From Syntrophobacteraceae bacterium (GTDB taxonomy: Bacteria > Desulfobacterota > Syntrophobacteria > Syntrophobacterales > Syntrophobacteraceae), in contig JARLHO010000137.1 in NCBI GenBank assembly GCA_031292215.1, forward strand, positions 1 to 60,914: a stretch of DNA of 60,914 nucleotides, in the 5' to 3' direction. This document shows positions 43,632 through 51,714 of the stretch, one piece after another. Within the stretch, counting starts at the first letter, position 1; each line of letters opens with the position of its first letter. Under the pieces are notes generated by a model that did not search any database, was not told where the DNA came from, and saw only the letters and a list, made by a program, of their open reading frames with translations. Made by a program: the position numbers and the translations under genes.

Positions 43632-44426
43632 CTATGATTTCGGCTTCCTTACCCATGCCGGGCGATATAGTCTATTGCTAAGTCCATTGTCAACCACGAC
43701 TGTCTGGCCGCGAATCCCGCGAGCGGCCGGGCTGCAAAGAAATACAACCACCTCGGCCAGGGCCTGCGGGCTTACGCACAGCTCATCGGGGATATGTTCG
43801 AGCTCTTCCATATATTGTCTAAGTGTCTTAAACGAATCGGTCTTGACTATACCGCCGCAGACCCCGTTGGCAAAAACTCCCCTTTCGGCCAGACTCTCCG
43901 TACAGTCTCGGACCACCGCCTCCATGGCGGCTTTCATGCTTCCGAGCGGATAGGACGGATTATAGAACCGGCTCCCGAGGCTCGATATAAAAACGATTCT
44001 TCCCCCGGCGGCCTCCAGCAGGGGAAGGGATTTCTGAATGCAGAAGATGTTGCCCATGTAGTTGGTTTCGACAAGCTGGCGGATTTCTCGCTCCAGCAGC
44101 TTTTCTATGGGCTTAAACGGCGCCTTGGCGGCATTTAGCACGAGGAAATCAAGCCGGCCGCGCCAAGAGGACACCGCCTCCACCATTTCCCCGACAGAGG
44201 CCTTGGAGGCGATATCGGCCGGAACGGCCAGGGCTTTTCGGCCCAGCTCCTCTATCTCGCGGCAAACCTCGTCGGCTTTTCGCTTCGAGGCGCCATCGGG
44301 CTTGGAATGGTTTACGACCACATCGGCGCCTGCCCCAGCGAAAGCCAGGGCGATAGCCCTGCCGATGCCCCTGGAACTTCCCGTTACAAGAGCTACTTTA
44401 TCGGTAAAAAAACTGTTTTCGGCCAC
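43632..44426 (-). CDS. Short-chain dehydrogenase, FabL/FabG-like (enoyl- or ketoacyl-ACP reductase)
   Basis: 264 residues from a GTG with GGAAAGAT upstream. VALVTGSSRGIGRAIALAFA binds the dinucleotide and LVLNAA is the NNAG-like motif. The active-site stretch is ISSLGSRFYNPSYPLGSMKAAMEA: the Lys is placed as in FabL, but the Tyr is one residue nearer (five residues between Tyr and Lys; FabL has six, FabG three). The end IRGQTVVVDNGLSNRL matches FabL. It is therefore either the ketoreductase or the enoyl reductase of the cluster, and it is the only reductase visible. If it is the ketoreductase, the product would keep its double bonds. Confidence 0.83.
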   Translation of the reverse strand: MAENSFFTDKVALVTGSSRGIGRAIALAFAGAGADVVVNHSKPDGASKRKADEVCREIEELGRKALAVPADIASKASVGEMVEAVSSWRGRLDFLVLNAAKAPFKPIEKLLEREIRQLVETNYMGNIFCIQKSLPLLEAAGGRIVFISSLGSRFYNPSYPLGSMKAAMEAVVRDCTESLAERGVFANGVCGGIVKTDSFKTLRQYMEELEHIPDELCVSPQALAEVVVFLCSPAARGIRGQTVVVDNGLSNRLYRPAWVRKPKS

Positions 44427-45163
44427 AAAAATCTTTCCAAATGAGAGTAATTCCGGCTTTTCAATGAGGCCCCGCCGCCAGCAACCGGGATAAGCATTTT
44501 AGCATAGCGGCTCATTTTTACAACCGAATCAAATTTACAAACGAATCAAATCCGGACTGAATCAAATCCGGACCGAATCCGCTCATCGCTTTCCACTTTC
44601 CCAAAACCGTAAATTTGGTAGAGATTAGCCGGTCAATGCTGATAATACAGGAAACTTTTTGGGAGCCGCATATACATCTTGTTGATTTATTTGACTTTTC
44701 GTTTTCGGGAGGCAGGAAATATCAGCGAATAACAGCGTGCTGTTACGTGCTGATAATATGCTGTTACTGTGCTGCTATCAGGTAAAGAACAGCGTGTAAC
44801 GAGTGCTGATAACGATACCAGGTTGCGCACGGCTTTTCCATTTCCACGGCTTGTTCCCACCATAGTTTTTGGACCCTTCAAATAGACGCAAGTATCGGCA
44901 AATTTTCGTAGCATGAATTTTCCCACAATTATTGTAGACAAAATTCCCGTATGGGCAAAACGGCAATTAGAAGCGGCAACCGGAAGCGGCAATAGATGCG
45001 GCAATCAGAATAGGAAAAAAAAAGGCGAAAGCGAAAGCGAAACAATAGAAAATAGAAACAATAATAGAAGCAAACCTCAGAGGCACAGAGGAGAACCTTT
45101 TTTTTGACCGGCCGGGAGACGACGGTTGGTCAAAAGGGCTGGGCCTTCGGACGCCACACTCAC
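44427..45163. other. Intergenic region with repeats, no supported gene
   Basis: Over 700 bases upstream of the lipid cluster. Bases 44520-44580 hold direct repeats of GAATCAAATCCGGAC. Bases 44725-44815 hold GCTGTTA/GCTGATAA words and 44945-45010 hold GCGGCAA words, the inverted counterpart of the element at 17060-17310. The promoter of the cluster should lie in the first 100 bases next to 44427. Open frames on both strands here are short and repeat-derived. Confidence 0.55.
44720..45020 (-). repeat. Inverted partner of the 17.1-kb intergenic element
   Basis: On the minus strand the order is TTGCCGCATCT, TTGCCGCTTCC, TTGCCGCTTCT, TTGCCGTTTTGC, then about 150 unrelated-looking bases, then several GCTGTTA / GCTGATA words. 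The same order occurs on the plus strand at 17060-17310. The match is by word order and not by strict identity. Confidence 0.45.
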
Positions 45164-45541
45164 TCAATTGGCAAGGCGTTTTATTCCTTCCCTGAGGGTG
45201 GGGACGTTAAAGTTGATGAGAAGCCCGACTTTGAGGCCTGTCAGTTTGAGATAGGTGAGGAGCTGCGCTTCATGCACGGGCTTAAGGACGTCACAAGCTT
45301 TGAGTTCGACGATCAGGCAATCGGCCACGACAAGATCCAGGCGATACCCGCAGTCAAGCTTTCTTCCCCGGTATTCGACCGGGATCTCTTTTTGTCTCTG
45401 GTAAGGGACGGACCTCAAGTCCAACTCCATGCACAAACAGGCCTCGTAAACCGTCTCCAGCAGTCCGGGGCCAAGGGCCTTGTGAACTTCCATCGCTGCT
45501 CCGATAACCTGCCCGGTAAGCTTATTGATTTCCGAGGCCAT
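45164..45541 (-). CDS. GxxExxY family protein
   Basis: 125 residues from the ATG at 45541 (AGGAG 7 bases upstream; the ATG one codon earlier is also possible). INKLTGQVIGAAMEVHKALGPGLLETVYEACL contains the name-giving Gly-x2-Glu-x2-Tyr; YRLDLVVADCLIVELKAC holds an Asp and a Glu-x-Lys in the arrangement of PD-(D/E)XK nucleases; HEAQLLTYLKLTG follows. The family is widespread and usually lone; a nuclease-like role is inferred but unproved. It is divergent from the CRISPR operon and so may share the gap at 45542-45791. Confidence 0.88.
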   Translation of the reverse strand: MASEINKLTGQVIGAAMEVHKALGPGLLETVYEACLCMELDLRSVPYQRQKEIPVEYRGRKLDCGYRLDLVVADCLIVELKACDVLKPVHEAQLLTYLKLTGLKVGLLINFNVPTLREGIKRLAN

Positions 45542-45791
45542 CATCACACTCCTCTTCACACAATCCTTTCCCTGTGGCCGACCTGATGGTCTACTCCGCG
45601 TGTTCCGAGTTAACATGAAGGACCGGATCATGAAGTCACCACAAGAGTCATTCTGTCAAGCAGATTGTCATGCAATTATCCTGTTTAAAGATTGCGTTGC
45701 CGCATTGGATAGCGTAATTATCCGCAAACCAAGTCTTTTTAGATCCAGCCATAAAGCAACGCCCACCAACAGATGTCCAAAAGGGGGGAAG

Positions 45792-46949
45792 GTGAGATCG
45801 AAGCCGTGCGATTTGCGCAATGTGCTCGTGGCCGTTTCGGGCCAGACGCCGGCTATCATCACCGAGACGCTTTGGGCGCTCGAAAGACGCTTTGCTACCA
45901 GTGTCGATGAAATCAGGGTCATAACAACAACTCAGGGCCTGCACATCATAGAAAAGCGGCTCCTTGGCGCAAACGGAGAATTTTCGCGTTTTTGCGCGGA
46001 CTACGGAATTTCGCCGGGACGGATAGCTTTTTCCGAAAAGAACGTTTATGTGCTCGAGGGTTCGGACGGAAGGGGGCTTGAGGATATACGGACCGGCTCG
46101 GACAACCTCAACGCGGCCGACCAGGTTTTCGGCCTGATCAGCGAATGGTGCGGGAGAAAGGGCGAGCGCCTTCTGTGTTCTGTTGCGGGTGGACGGAAGA
46201 CACTCGGGATTTACCTCGCCATGTCTCTTATGATGTGCGGCCGGGCACGGGACAAGCTCTATCATGTGCTGGTGACACCCGAATTCGAGACCGGCGTTCC
46301 CGATTTTTTCTATCCCCCGCCCGTGGAGCGTTTCTTTGACAGATTTTGCAGGGGCGAAGGGCAGGCTCCAGAGAAAATTTCGTCTGCGGCCGCCGGTGTC
46401 GAGCTGGCGGAAATTCCCTTTCTCAGGCTGCGCGAGGCGATCGGGGAGGGAATCGATTTTCAGAAGGGCTACACCGAAGCGGTGGCGCAAAGCCAGCTTC
46501 TCATGAATTACCTGCACGCGCCGCCGTCTCTTACCCTCAAGCTTAAAACCCGCCAAGTCGGGATCGGCCAATTCGAATTCACCCTCTCCCGGCAACTCGC
46601 GGCTGTTTACGGTTTTTTCCTGCTCCAATTCAACGGCCTCGGCGCTCATGGTTCCATGGATTCATTATTTGAGAAAAGAGAGCTACTCTCCGACCTGGAG
46701 CGGCAAATCGACAGGTATGGGGTGGGAGAGAAAGCATTTTATTCATGGGAACGGATGCGAGACGCCGATGAATTCCGCGAGCAGATCGGCCCCTGCATAA
46801 GCAAGGTGAATCGCGCGCTTCGCCGGGGCCTTGGCAGCGGTTTTCTAGCATCGAGATACGCGATTTCAACCGGGAGAAGATACGGGGTGAATGTAGAACT
46901 CTTCAAGGTGTTCGGGGCGGACGGCAAGACATGGAAGGGACTCCGATAA
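45792..46949 (+). CDS. CRISPR-associated CARF protein, NE0113/TIGR02584 type (putative ring nuclease)
   Basis: 385 residues from a GTG preceded by a G-rich stretch; the frame is open from 45525 but that part overlaps a divergent gene. NVLVAVSGQTPAIITETLWAL and VDEIRVITTTQGLHIIEKRLL are the first two elements of the CARF fold; LLCSVAGGRKTLGIYLAMSLMMCGR is the ligand-loop stretch. This matches the Cas_NE0113 group. The C-terminal 170 residues are helical and show no Arg-x4-6-His HEPN motif, so this is not a Csm6-type RNase as far as can be seen. It likely binds cyclic oligoadenylate and either cleaves it or senses it. First gene of the plus-strand CRISPR set. Confidence 0.8.
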   Translation: MRSKPCDLRNVLVAVSGQTPAIITETLWALERRFATSVDEIRVITTTQGLHIIEKRLLGANGEFSRFCADYGISPGRIAFSEKNVYVLEGSDGRGLEDIRTGSDNLNAADQVFGLISEWCGRKGERLLCSVAGGRKTLGIYLAMSLMMCGRARDKLYHVLVTPEFETGVPDFFYPPPVERFFDRFCRGEGQAPEKISSAAAGVELAEIPFLRLREAIGEGIDFQKGYTEAVAQSQLLMNYLHAPPSLTLKLKTRQVGIGQFEFTLSRQLAAVYGFFLLQFNGLGAHGSMDSLFEKRELLSDLERQIDRYGVGEKAFYSWERMRDADEFREQIGPCISKVNRALRRGLGSGFLASRYAISTGRRYGVNVELFKVFGADGKTWKGLR

Positions 46950-47064
46950 AATTTCCGGCAAGTTTTCCGGAAAGATAATTTCCCGCATTCGGGACTCCAA
47001 CACGTTTACCCTCCTACAGCTTGCGGTCGCAAGTTCTCAAAGCGAAAAAGGAGGATGTCGGCAG

Positions 47065-48048
47065 ATGTTCAGTCACATAAGCGCCGGGCGATTTGTATTG
47101 AGGCTCAAGGCGCTCGAGGAGATTCACCTTCCGGCGTATGAAGGTTCCACCCTGCGCGGAGGGTTCGGACACGCGCTAAAGGGGGTGTGCTGCGCCCTGA
47201 AGCGCCAGGAATGCTCATCTTGCATGCTCCGCGACCGGTGTGTCTATCTTTACCTGTTCGAAACCCCTCCCCCGCCGGATACGGAGATGATGCGCCTTTA
47301 CCCTTCGGCGCCGCACCCTTTCGTAATCGAGCCTCCACTGAATGGGCGCCGGGTCATCGCAGCGGGAGAGCCTTTCGAGTTCGGGCTGGTGGTCATAGGG
47401 CGCGCTCTCGACTATTTCCCCTATTTTGTCTACGCCTTCATGCGTCTTGGCGAGATGGGGCTTGGCGGGGGGCGAAGAGATGGAGCGGCGGGGACGGCAA
47501 GGGGCGGGAAATTCAGCCTCGAGGATGTCTGCGCCATGTCGGCTGTGGGACTCGTCTCGATCTACGACAGCGGCGGCCAGTCTCTAAAAAGACCTGCGCC
47601 GTGGCCGGACCAGGGGGCGATTGGCGCGAGGTGCGAAACGTTCGGGGCTACGCGGCGGGTCACCGTGTGTTTCAGGACCCCGACAAGGATCAAATCCGAT
47701 GGGCGGTTAACGGATGGACCGGAATTTCACCACCTGACAAGATCTCTTTTAAGGCGTCTTTCAGCCCTTTCCTATTTCCACTGCGCAAAGAGGCTGGAGC
47801 TGGATTTTAAGGGACTGATCGAAAGGGCCGGGAGTATAGAGCGGGTTTCCTCCGAGCTGAAATGGCACGACTGGGAGAGGTATTCGGGCAGGCAGAAGCA
47901 AAGGATGACTCTTGGCGGATTTGTGGGAGAGGCGACGTTTGCAGGGGATTTCGGAGATTTTTTGCCGATGCTCGCCTGGGGCGAGGTGGTGCATGTTGGG
48001 AAGGCGGCAAGTTTTGGACTGGGGAGATACATGCTCGGACAGGATTAG
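47065..48048 (+). CDS. cas6: Cas6-type pre-crRNA endoribonuclease (RAMP)
   Basis: 327 residues; AGGAGG lies 11 bases before the ATG. LPAYEGSTLRGGFGHALKGVCC is the N-terminal RAMP strand-helix of the PF10040-like Cas6 group. CALKRQECSSCMLRDRCVYLYLFE is the Cys cluster often seen in Cas6 of type III loci. The C-terminal part RQKQRMTLGGFVGEATFAGDF and VHVGKAASFGLGRYML holds the glycine-rich loop and the last strand. It cuts repeat RNA to leave the 8-base 5-prime handle. The gene is 44 bases before cas10. Confidence 0.88.
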   Translation: MFSHISAGRFVLRLKALEEIHLPAYEGSTLRGGFGHALKGVCCALKRQECSSCMLRDRCVYLYLFETPPPPDTEMMRLYPSAPHPFVIEPPLNGRRVIAAGEPFEFGLVVIGRALDYFPYFVYAFMRLGEMGLGGGRRDGAAGTARGGKFSLEDVCAMSAVGLVSIYDSGGQSLKRPAPWPDQGAIGARCETFGATRRVTVCFRTPTRIKSDGRLTDGPEFHHLTRSLLRRLSALSYFHCAKRLELDFKGLIERAGSIERVSSELKWHDWERYSGRQKQRMTLGGFVGEATFAGDFGDFLPMLAWGEVVHVGKAASFGLGRYMLGQD

Positions 48049-48092
48049 GCGAGTCAGGGAAAAATTTTCCAGAAATGTAAAGGAGCCGGTTT

Positions 48093-50501
48093 ATGAATGA
48101 GCGTGAGGAACTGCAACTGGGTTCCCTGCTACACGATATCGGGAAAATAGCGCAGCGCGCGAAATCCGTGAAGTTGACCCGGGAAGACCGGAGTCTTGAA
48201 TCCACATGCTGCCCGGTCTACAGGGACCGTTATTCCCATACCCACGTTCTCTATACTCAGAAGGTTTTTGGCGAGTTGTGGCCCGATTTTTTCCCCCTTG
48301 CCGAGATTATCGCCACTTTTCATCATCGCCCGGACACCTGCACCAACAGCAGGCTTGCCAAGATGGTGGCCCTTGCCGACCGCCTTTCGTCGGGCGAAAG
48401 ACACGGCCTGGAGGAAAGAGACGATTCGGGAGATCCTCGCACGGCGCGACTCCACTGCCTCTTTAGCTCGCTGAGTCTTGAGCCCGTTTGCGAAAAGCCG
48501 GCCTATTTCCCGCTTCTGCCTCTTTCTTCGAATTTAGAGGACCATTTCCCCGGGGACGCGGCCTCGCTGGAGGACAAAGAAAGCTATGACCGGCTGTGGG
48601 AGGAAATGTCCGGCGAACTCGGACGGCTCGATCCGGGGAGCAAATTTTCTAGCTTTTATACCCGGGTCCATTATCTACTCGAGCGATTCGCTCTGTTTAT
48701 CCCTTCAGCCGCCTACAAGGATAGAGCGGACATTTCCCTTTATCACCATTGCAAGGCAACTGCGGCGATCGCCACCTGCCTGTACGATCGCGGCCTGGAA
48801 GAGAAGGAATTGGACGGACTGCTGGCTGCGCTTCGCGGCGCCGACGCGGGGCGTCTTTTGGAGAGGCCGGCCATGTGGCTGATCGGCGGCGACATCTCGG
48901 GCATCCAGGACTTCATTTATTCGATTGCGTCGGCAAAAGCGCTAAAGGGGCTAAGAGGGCGTTCCGCATACCTTCAGTTTCTGGCCGAGGCCGTGTTGAC
49001 CCGGCTTCTAGACGACTTCCATCTTCCCTGCAGCAACCTGATATATTCCGGCGGAGGACATTTTTATCTGCTCGCGCCTCGCACGCCGGAGTCGGAAGGT
49101 ATCCTGGAAGCGTGCCAGAAATATGTCGACGAGGTGCTGGTCCGCTCCCATCGGGGACAGCTTGCGCTCTGCATCGCGCGGGAGCCTCTTCGCTATTGCG
49201 ATTTTATCTGCTCCGGGCGACAGGAGGCAGGCGCCCACAAGAGCACTCCATGCGCGCCGGGCGGATTTTCAGGGGCATGGGCCCGTCTTGGGGCCAAATT
49301 GGCCCGGAGCAAGCGGAGGAAATTCAGGAGCCTTTTTACGGGCGGGGATGGGCTACGCGAGGTGCTTGGGCCTTTTCCCGCCTCCGGGGTAGAGAAGGTC
49401 TGCGATTTATGCGGGGAACCCCTGCCGGGCGAGAGCGAAGCCGCGCGCTGCGATTTATGCGGCAGCTTCGAAAATCTGGCGACTCGTCTAGCACGGGCCG
49501 AGTCCCTGAGCCTTGAGGTCGCGGCCCCGAACCCCCTGGCCACTCCCATCGGGTCCTGCGAGGAGGTGCTCGAGGCCATCGGGTTAAAGCTGAGATTATT
49601 TCGCCCCGGCGAGACAAGTACCGAGGCTTACCTGCTCAATCGAACGGATTTTATTTTAAAAGAGCGGGCGTACCTGGGATTTCGCTTTTTGGCCAGCCAC
49701 ACTCCGATGCGCTCCGGCGAGGTGGTTACGCTGGAAGGACTGGCCGAAGAGGCGACGGGCATAAAAAAATGGGGGGTGGTACGGGCCGATGTGGACAATC
49801 TCGGGCGCGTCTTTAGAGACGGACTTAGGGGAGGCGACCAGAGCATATCCCGCGTGAGCATGCTTAGCCATTTGATCTCCTTATACTTTTCGGCGCATGT
49901 GGAGAGCCTGGCAAGGCGGCCTCCTTACGGTTCGAGGATTTCCATAATTTATTCGGGGGGAGACGACCTTTTCGCTCTCGGGAGCTGGTCTGTGCTTAAG
50001 CCGTTCGCCGAGGAGGTAAACGGTGGTTTCAACGCTTTCACGGCGGGGAGGCTGACCCTTTCGGCCGGCGTATGCCTGGCTCCGGGCCCTGGCTACCCGG
50101 TCGGCCAGGCGGGTAAACTTGCCGGTGAAGCAGAGCATCTTGCCAAGGTGTGCGGAAGGAACAGGTTCGCCATATTTGACGAAGCGATAGGCTGGGAGGA
50201 GCTTCGGGAACTGCAAAAAATTCAGGATGCCCTCGTGGGACTGATAGGCGAGAAGGCGCCGCGGTCGCTTTTTTCATTGCTTTACCAGGCTTTTGACGCC
50301 CAGGAGGAAGCTAAAAAGGGAGAGACTCGGCTTTTTCCTGTGTGGCGACTTCTCTATGCCTTGCGGCGGTTTGTGGAGCGAGAAAAAAAGCTTAGCGGGG
50401 GCATTATGGCCCTTGAGCAATTAATTGTTAAAAACCTTTGGCTGCCGGAGCATGCCGTCATTGCAACGCGGCTTGCCGACTATCTAACGCGGCAGGGATA
50501 G
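48093..50501 (+). CDS. csm1: Cas10/Csm1, HD nuclease and cyclic-oligoadenylate synthase of type III-A
   Basis: 802 residues with AAAGGAGCCGG upstream. The HD motif is His14-Asp15 (LGSLLHDIGKIAQRA). Palm 1 contains MWLIGGDISGIQDFIYSI. A zinc-binding part VCDLCGEPLPGE...CDLCGSF has two Cys-x2-Cys pairs (about 435-460). The second palm has the synthase motif GGDD at residues 622-625 (YSGGDDLFALGSW). Both active sites are complete, so both ssDNA cleavage and cA_n synthesis are expected. This is the large subunit that binds the crRNA 5-prime end. Confidence 0.96.
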   Translation: MNEREELQLGSLLHDIGKIAQRAKSVKLTREDRSLESTCCPVYRDRYSHTHVLYTQKVFGELWPDFFPLAEIIATFHHRPDTCTNSRLAKMVALADRLSSGERHGLEERDDSGDPRTARLHCLFSSLSLEPVCEKPAYFPLLPLSSNLEDHFPGDAASLEDKESYDRLWEEMSGELGRLDPGSKFSSFYTRVHYLLERFALFIPSAAYKDRADISLYHHCKATAAIATCLYDRGLEEKELDGLLAALRGADAGRLLERPAMWLIGGDISGIQDFIYSIASAKALKGLRGRSAYLQFLAEAVLTRLLDDFHLPCSNLIYSGGGHFYLLAPRTPESEGILEACQKYVDEVLVRSHRGQLALCIAREPLRYCDFICSGRQEAGAHKSTPCAPGGFSGAWARLGAKLARSKRRKFRSLFTGGDGLREVLGPFPASGVEKVCDLCGEPLPGESEAARCDLCGSFENLATRLARAESLSLEVAAPNPLATPIGSCEEVLEAIGLKLRLFRPGETSTEAYLLNRTDFILKERAYLGFRFLASHTPMRSGEVVTLEGLAEEATGIKKWGVVRADVDNLGRVFRDGLRGGDQSISRVSMLSHLISLYFSAHVESLARRPPYGSRISIIYSGGDDLFALGSWSVLKPFAEEVNGGFNAFTAGRLTLSAGVCLAPGPGYPVGQAGKLAGEAEHLAKVCGRNRFAIFDEAIGWEELRELQKIQDALVGLIGEKAPRSLFSLLYQAFDAQEEAKKGETRLFPVWRLLYALRRFVEREKKLSGGIMALEQLIVKNLWLPEHAVIATRLADYLTRQG

Positions 50502-50514
50502 AGAGGAGAAACCA

Positions 50515-50925
50515 ATGGCGTATGGAGGCCGAAATCCGGGGCAGGAGGCAGGCGGTTTCGATGTTCAGGAGGCGGATCTGAAGAGCATCGTTATCGGCGG
50601 CGACGCCGTAAAGCTAAACGATGTCGCCAGTAAACTCGGCAAATATTGTGTGACCGGGGGGGAGAAGGAAAAGGTATCAGCTTCGCAAATAAGAGGCATT
50701 CTCGATCATTTGCAGCGGATGTACAAGTTTGACCCTAATGAACTCCAACTGCTTCGCCCCAAGCTTGCCTATGCGGCCGGAAGACACGGCGGGAAGGTAA
50801 ACGATCTGCAAAAGGTCGCGGATAAAGCTATCACCATGGTCGAAGCCGACAAGAAGCGATTTGAAAACTTTCGCAACTTTTTTGAAGCCATAGTCGCATA
50901 TCACCGCTTTCACGGCGGCAAATAG
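50515..50925 (+). CDS. csm2: Csm2 (type III-A small subunit)
   Basis: 136 residues, mostly helical. FDPNELQLLRPKLAYAAGRHG and VEADKKRFENFRNFFEAIVAYHRFHGGK are the conserved helices of Csm2. The first 30 residues are glycine- and glutamine-rich and disordered. It stacks along the Csm3 backbone. It follows csm1 by 13 bases with AGAGGAG as ribosome site. Confidence 0.94.
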   Translation: MAYGGRNPGQEAGGFDVQEADLKSIVIGGDAVKLNDVASKLGKYCVTGGEKEKVSASQIRGILDHLQRMYKFDPNELQLLRPKLAYAAGRHGGKVNDLQKVADKAITMVEADKKRFENFRNFFEAIVAYHRFHGGK

Positions 50926-50934
50926 GAGACCCGC

Positions 50935-51714
50935 ATGGGCAGACTGCTGGGGAAAGTTATCGTTACCGGAAACGTCAAGGCGCTAACAGGGATGAGGATC
51001 GGCGGAAGCAGCGGGGGGTTAAAAATTGGCGGGGTGGACCTCAACGTGATTACAGACCCCTTCGGAACGCCCTACATCCCCGGGTCGTCGCTAAAAGGGA
51101 AAACGAGATCGATCATGGAGCGCTACCACTCACGTACATTACATGGCGGCGTCCACCTGTGTCGAACCGACAGCGAATACAACGAGTGCCCGGTCTGCAG
51201 GGTCTGGGGCACGATGGCGGGCGCGCAGGCGATGACCGCATCCACCATCACCCGCCTGCTTGTCTCGGACGTCTTTCTCGACAAGGAGTCCATAAACCAG
51301 GAGATGAGGGATAACCTGGAGTTGCGCTGGACGGAGGTGAAGTTTGAAACGGCCATCAACCGTGTGACGGGCACGGCACTAAAGGGGAGCCTGCGCCAGA
51401 TCGAAAGGGTGCCGGCGGGGGCCGTTTTTAAAGATATGCATATGATTTTCAATGTTTTCGAGGATAAGGACAAAGACCTGCTAAAAGAGCTCTTCATTGC
51501 CCTCGAACTGCTGGAACACGATTATCTCGGCGGGATGGGGTCCCGCGGTTACGGGCGAGTGGGATTCGAGGACATGAGGGTGTTCTGGAACTCGCGCCGC
51601 GCCTACGAGACAGGAGACATCGCCCTTGAGCCAAGCCGCGCCGTCAACGGAGAAGCGGCGACCCCCCCGAGGCTGGTGCAGGATTTCGAAACGATCAAAA
51701 AAGGGCTGAGCTAA
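50935..51714 (+). CDS. csm3: Csm3 (Cas7-type backbone, target RNA nuclease)
   Basis: 259 residues. Asp35 in KIGGVDLNVITD is the residue that cleaves target RNA every six bases, and it is present. YIPGSSLKGKTRSIMERY is the glycine-rich Cas7 helix. CRTDSEYNECPVCRVWGT is the Cys-containing zinc loop. Several copies form the backbone on the crRNA. Ends at the start of csm4 with no gap. Confidence 0.96.
   Translation: MGRLLGKVIVTGNVKALTGMRIGGSSGGLKIGGVDLNVITDPFGTPYIPGSSLKGKTRSIMERYHSRTLHGGVHLCRTDSEYNECPVCRVWGTMAGAQAMTASTITRLLVSDVFLDKESINQEMRDNLELRWTEVKFETAINRVTGTALKGSLRQIERVPAGAVFKDMHMIFNVFEDKDKDLLKELFIALELLEHDYLGGMGSRGYGRVGFEDMRVFWNSRRAYETGDIALEPSRAVNGEAATPPRLVQDFETIKKGLS

Noticed and set aside
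45104-45586. A 160-residue plus-strand frame opposite the GxxExxY gene
   Set aside because: The minus-strand protein fits a known family with a good ribosome site; this frame does not.
45525-45791. N-terminal extension of the NE0113-type CARF gene
   Set aside because: It overlaps the divergent GxxExxY gene start and has no conserved residues; the CARF fold starts after the GTG at 45792.
46346-46949. HEPN ribonuclease motif in the NE0113-type CARF protein
   Set aside because: No Arg-x4-6-His motif could be found in the C-terminal half, so a Csm6-type assignment was not made.
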